A stretch of DNA of 31,579 nucleotides from CAYQTL01 sp964420405 (lineage in GTDB: Bacteria > Acidobacteriota > Thermoanaerobaculia > Thermoanaerobaculales > Sulfomarinibacteraceae): contig CAYQTL010000060.1 of NCBI GenBank assembly GCA_964420405.1, positions 1 to 31,579 of the forward strand. Direction: 5' to 3'. Under the pieces are notes generated by a model. It had not been told where the DNA came from, made no database searches, and saw nothing but the letters and a program-made list of their open reading frames with translations. The translations under genes were made by a program, and so were the position numbers. This document shows positions 29,624 through 31,579 of this stretch, in pieces (the stretch's first letter is position 1; the number at the start of each line of letters is the position of its first letter).

Positions 29624-30724
29624 TCAGGCGGCCGATCGTTCCGTCCGGGCGAACGGTCGCACGACGTAGTAGCAGTTCTGCACGTCGTGCTCGAGGTGGT
29701 GGACGGAGACGTCGCCGAACCCGGCCTCCGCGAGCATCCGGAGCGCCGTCTCCTCGCCCCACATGGTGCCGAGGCCGGCGCCGCCCTGGGCGAGCGAGAC
29801 CGTCATGCAGTGCATCGTGGAGATGGCGTACAGCAGGGGTGCGAGCGGGTGGTCGAGGTTCGAGACCGGCTCGCAGGAGCCCGCGATGTCCTGCATCAGG
29901 AACACGCCATCGGGACGCAGGGCGGCCCGCACCGCGGCGAGCACCGCCGCCGGATCCCGCTGGTCGTGGATCACGTCGAACGCCGTGACGAGGTCGTAGC
30001 GATGCTCGCCGTCGGGAGTGCTCACGTCCCGGACCTCGAACCGGAGGTTGTCGAGACCTGCGGCGGCCGCCTCACGGCGCGCCCAGGCGATCGCCTCCCC
30101 GGAGAGGTCGTAGCCCGTGAAACGGCTCGCCGGGTAGCGGCGGGCCAGCTCGAGCATCGCCATCCCGCGACCGCAGCCGATGTCGAGGACGTCGATACCC
30201 TCCGCCAGGCGGTCTTCGAGCCCGTCCACCAGCGGCAGGATCGCCCCGTCGAGGGACGACACCACCGACTGGCCGCTGTCCTCGGCCATCACCTCCTGGA
30301 ACCGGCCGAACTCGGAGTACGGAACGCCGCCGCCGTCGCGGAAGCACTCCACGATCCGATCCTCGACCGCGCCCATGAGGCCGATGTACTGGGCGAAGAC
30401 GGCCATGTTGTCGGCAGGGTTGGCGCGGGTCAGGCAGGCGGCGTGCGCGGCAGGGAGGCTCCAGGTCCCGGCCGCCGGATCGCGCTCGACGATTCGACCG
30501 ACGGTCATGGCGCCAAGCCACTCGCGCACGTAGCGCTCGTCGAGACCGGCAGCGGCGGCGATCGCCGCACTGGTGGAGGGCGGCAGCCCCGCCATGACGT
30601 CGAACAGGCCGACGCGGTGGCCGACCGAGACCATCAGCGACAGCGCGCCCTCATTGAGCATGCCGAGCAGCCGCTCGGCGAAGTCGTCGGTGGTGGTGAT
30701 GTCGATTCCGTGGTGGGCGCACAT
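29624..30724 (-). CDS. SAM-dependent methyltransferase with N-terminal winged-helix domain (Rv2258c-like)
   Basis: 366 residues. The N-terminal part (about 15-95: ALSLMVSVGHRVGLFDVMAG, then LDERYVREWLGAM and GRIVERD) is the winged-helix dimerisation domain seen in small-molecule O-methyltransferases and Rv2258c-like proteins. The Rossmann-like catalytic domain starts at VLDIGCGRGMAM (179-190, motif I), with FTGYDLSGEAI (202-212, acidic residue for the SAM ribose), DVSTPDGEHRYDLVTAFDVIHD and a late ALRPDGVFLMQDI. The C-terminus includes MHCMTVSLAQGGAGLGTMWG, a loop conserved in this subfamily. The substrate is unknown. ATG at 30724 with GGAGGACACC upstream. It is divergent from the cytochrome c gene. 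The 5' leader carries an imperfect 25-base palindrome. Confidence 0.87.
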   Translation of the reverse strand: MCAHHGIDITTTDDFAERLLGMLNEGALSLMVSVGHRVGLFDVMAGLPPSTSAAIAAAAGLDERYVREWLGAMTVGRIVERDPAAGTWSLPAAHAACLTRANPADNMAVFAQYIGLMGAVEDRIVECFRDGGGVPYSEFGRFQEVMAEDSGQSVVSSLDGAILPLVDGLEDRLAEGIDVLDIGCGRGMAMLELARRYPASRFTGYDLSGEAIAWARREAAAAGLDNLRFEVRDVSTPDGEHRYDLVTAFDVIHDQRDPAAVLAAVRAALRPDGVFLMQDIAGSCEPVSNLDHPLAPLLYAISTMHCMTVSLAQGGAGLGTMWGEETALRMLAEAGFGDVSVHHLEHDVQNCYYVVRPFARTERSAA

Positions 30725-30737
30725 GGTGTCCTCCGGG

Positions 30738-30762
30738 GATCCCGGTCCGTCGGTCCGGGATC
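30738..30762. promoter_or_regulatory. Imperfect palindrome in the methyltransferase leader
   Basis: GATCCCGGTCCG (30738-30749) and CGGTCCGGGATC (30751-30762) form 12-base arms with a single mismatched pair around the centre at 30750. It lies 14 bases before the methyltransferase ATG. It could be an operator or an mRNA hairpin near the ribosome-binding site. Confidence 0.45.
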
Positions 30763-30840
30763 GGTGGTGTCACCCGGAGCTACGGCCGGACCGGCCAGAG
30801 CCCGCCACCAGGACCCTCCGGTCTGGCCGACGCGACGCGA

Positions 30841-30875
30841 TCTCGAGATTGACACACAGTCTCGTGTTTTGAGAC
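30841..30875. promoter_or_regulatory. Operator-like TCTC/GAGA inverted repeats at the cytochrome c promoter
   Basis: TCTCGAGA (30841-30848), then GTCTC (30859-30863) and GAGAC (30871-30875) with a 7-base gap. The second palindrome covers the -35 element (30869-30874), so a bound protein would block RNA polymerase. The regulator is not known. Confidence 0.5.
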
Positions 30876-30897
30876 GATGCATGGATTCCGGTATACT
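30869..30897 (+). promoter_or_regulatory. Promoter of the tetrahaem cytochrome c gene
   Basis: TTGAGA (30869-30874), an exact 17-base spacer and TATACT (30892-30897): the best sigma-70-like promoter in the window. The start would be near 30904, leaving a short leader that carries AAGGAGGA (30907-30914) before the ATG at 30920. Confidence 0.75.
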
Positions 30898-30919
30898 CCG
30901 ATGGAGAAGGAGGACCGCC

Positions 30920-31306
30920 ATGCGCCGAAAGCTGATCATCCTGGGATCGATCGTGGTCGTCGGGACCGCGCTGCTCGCGTTCGCCCACCACGGACCGGAG
31001 AACATCACCCTCGACGCGGCGGCCGACAAGAAGTCGGGCGTCGAGTTCCCCCACTGGGCCCACATCGAGGTGGTCCCCGACTGCACCACCTGCCATCACA
31101 CCTCCGAGGGCCTCTCCGCCGACACCGCCGACGGCATGGAGGTCGCGACGTGCAGCTCCTGCCATCTCGACCCCGAGGACGAGACGGTGCCGTCGATGCG
31201 CGAGATGAGCCTCTCCAAGAACCCGATGCACTCGGGCTGCATCGACTGCCACAAGGCCGAGGCCAAGGGCCCGACCACGTGCAACGACTGCCACCCGAAG
31301 GAGTGA
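30920..31306 (+). CDS. Periplasmic tetrahaem cytochrome c, class III (cytochrome c3-like)
   Basis: 128 residues. A signal sequence (MRRKLIILGSIVVVGTALLAFA, cleaved near 22, or retained as an anchor) is followed by the class III pattern F-P-H-x-x-H-x-x-x-x-x-x-C-x-x-C-H-H: His45, His48, C55-C58-H59, H60. Three more CXXCH motifs follow: 78-82, 107-111 and 121-125, giving four c-type haems. His104 (NPMHSGC) and the other free His can act as distal ligands for bis-His, low-potential haems. Such proteins shuttle electrons in the periplasm, for example between a quinol oxidoreductase and a terminal reductase. No partner enzyme is seen. The short Cys-rich body and strong promoter suggest high-level, regulated expression. 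The start is fixed by AAGGAGGA. Confidence 0.9.
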   Translation: MRRKLIILGSIVVVGTALLAFAHHGPENITLDAAADKKSGVEFPHWAHIEVVPDCTTCHHTSEGLSADTADGMEVATCSSCHLDPEDETVPSMREMSLSKNPMHSGCIDCHKAEAKGPTTCNDCHPKE

Positions 31307-31319
31307 CCTGACGGCGGTC

Positions 31320-31340
31320 GGCCGCCGCCGAGCGGCGGCC
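31320..31340. terminator. GC-rich hairpin after the cytochrome c gene
   Basis: GGCCGCCGC (31320-31328), loop CGA, GCGGCGGCC (31332-31340): a perfect 9-bp stem 13 bases after the stop. No T-run follows. A weaker hairpin lies at 31349-31369 (CGAATG/CATTCG). Confidence 0.5.
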
Positions 31341-31387
31341 GTGCGATGCGAATGGGCTCCGCTCATTCGTCACTGGAGGAGCACACG

Positions 31388-31411
31388 ACGGCGGGGCTCG
31401 CGCCCCGCCGT
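31388..31411. terminator. Strong hairpin terminator candidate
   Basis: ACGGCGGGGC (31388-31397), loop TCGC, GCCCCGCCGT (31402-31411): a perfect 10-bp stem with a tetraloop, followed by only TT. It is the strongest fold in this gap and the likeliest end of the cytochrome c transcript. Confidence 0.6.
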
Positions 31412-31460
31412 TGCCGTGTCGTGCCGTCCGCCGGCGTCCGTCTTCCCGGCGCGTCACGAC

Positions 31461-31579
31461 CCCGATTCCGATCCCGTTCCCGATCCCGTTCCCGTTCCCG
31501 TTCCCGTTTCCGATCCCGATCCCGATCCCGTTCCCGTTTCCGATCCCGATCCCGATCCCGATCCCGTTCCCGTTCCCGT
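31461..31579 (+). repeat. Dispersed hexamer-based element, copy G: long CCCGAT/CCCGTT tract cut by the window end
   Basis: Nineteen complete 6-bp units in unbroken register (31461-31574) plus five bases. Each unit is CCCGAT, CCCGTT or TCCGAT; nothing else occurs. A 24-base block of four units (503-526 and 533-556, counting from 31000) is repeated at a 30-base interval. No indel breaks the 6-base phase. The tract continues beyond the window. Confidence 0.85.

Noticed and set aside
29157..29762. In-frame N-terminal extension of the Asp-box protein
   Set aside because: It reads through repeats F1/F2 and overlaps the methyltransferase. The signal peptide and Shine-Dalgarno support the start at 29156.
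30849..30897. TTGACA at 30849-30854 as the -35 of the cytochrome c promoter
   Set aside because: It lies 37 bases from TATACT. TTGAGA at 30869 has the correct 17-base spacing.
31461..31579. CRISPR array
   Set aside because: Units are 6 bp with no unique spacers; it is a simple tandem tract.

Overview
The window is very GC-rich DNA (roughly 70% or more by eye) with little coding-strand bias. It carries 19 complete genes, one truncated gene at the left edge, and a tandem repeat cut by the right edge. Several features point to an Acidobacteriota-like bacterium, perhaps the Thermoanaerobaculia/Holophagae side: a Ser/Thr kinase fused to tetratricopeptide repeats, hybrid histidine kinases, secreted proteins ending in a DGFESGD...WS tail, RND efflux, and a class III multihaem cytochrome c. 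This placement rests on gene content and remembered family distributions. No rRNA, tRNA, transposase or phage gene is visible.

Left part (1-10 kb): the end of a DppB-type and a complete DppC-type peptide ABC permease are followed by a protoporphyrinogen oxidase (hemY/hemG type). Convergent to it, on the minus strand, is a UbiA-family polyprenyl-phosphate phosphoribosyltransferase. It lies just downstream of two head-to-tail hybrid histidine kinases, which between them carry five receiver domains (one degenerate) and one Hpt domain but no output regulator. A secreted DUF4412-like protein follows.

Middle part (10-19.5 kb): an ArsR/SmtB repressor is followed by a tight three-gene unit: a six-helix membrane protein with two DUF3592-type loops and an arrestin-like tail, a small arrestin-like protein, and a P-loop ATPase. 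I do not recognise this unit as a described system. Next come a secreted TPR protein divergent from a membrane PknB-TPR kinase, and a RecQ helicase.

Right part (19.5-31.6 kb): an RND adaptor lipoprotein and RND pump form an efflux pair. A secreted lysyl-endopeptidase-like protease and a secreted Asp-box (BNR) protein converge on each other and share the same C-terminal tail. A SAM methyltransferase is divergent from a tetrahaem cytochrome c with a textbook promoter and operator-like inverted repeats.

Two patterns run through the whole window. First, most of the larger intergenic gaps hold copies of a dispersed element built on 6-bp units (GATCCC/GTTCCC and CGCGTC/CGTGCC), often with a conserved flank starting GATGG.GGCGGTGGCG. 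Second, six genes lack a Shine-Dalgarno sequence and instead have a -10-like TAnnnT hexamer ending only 6-8 bases before the ATG, which suggests leaderless transcripts. Other genes have clear ribosome-binding sites.
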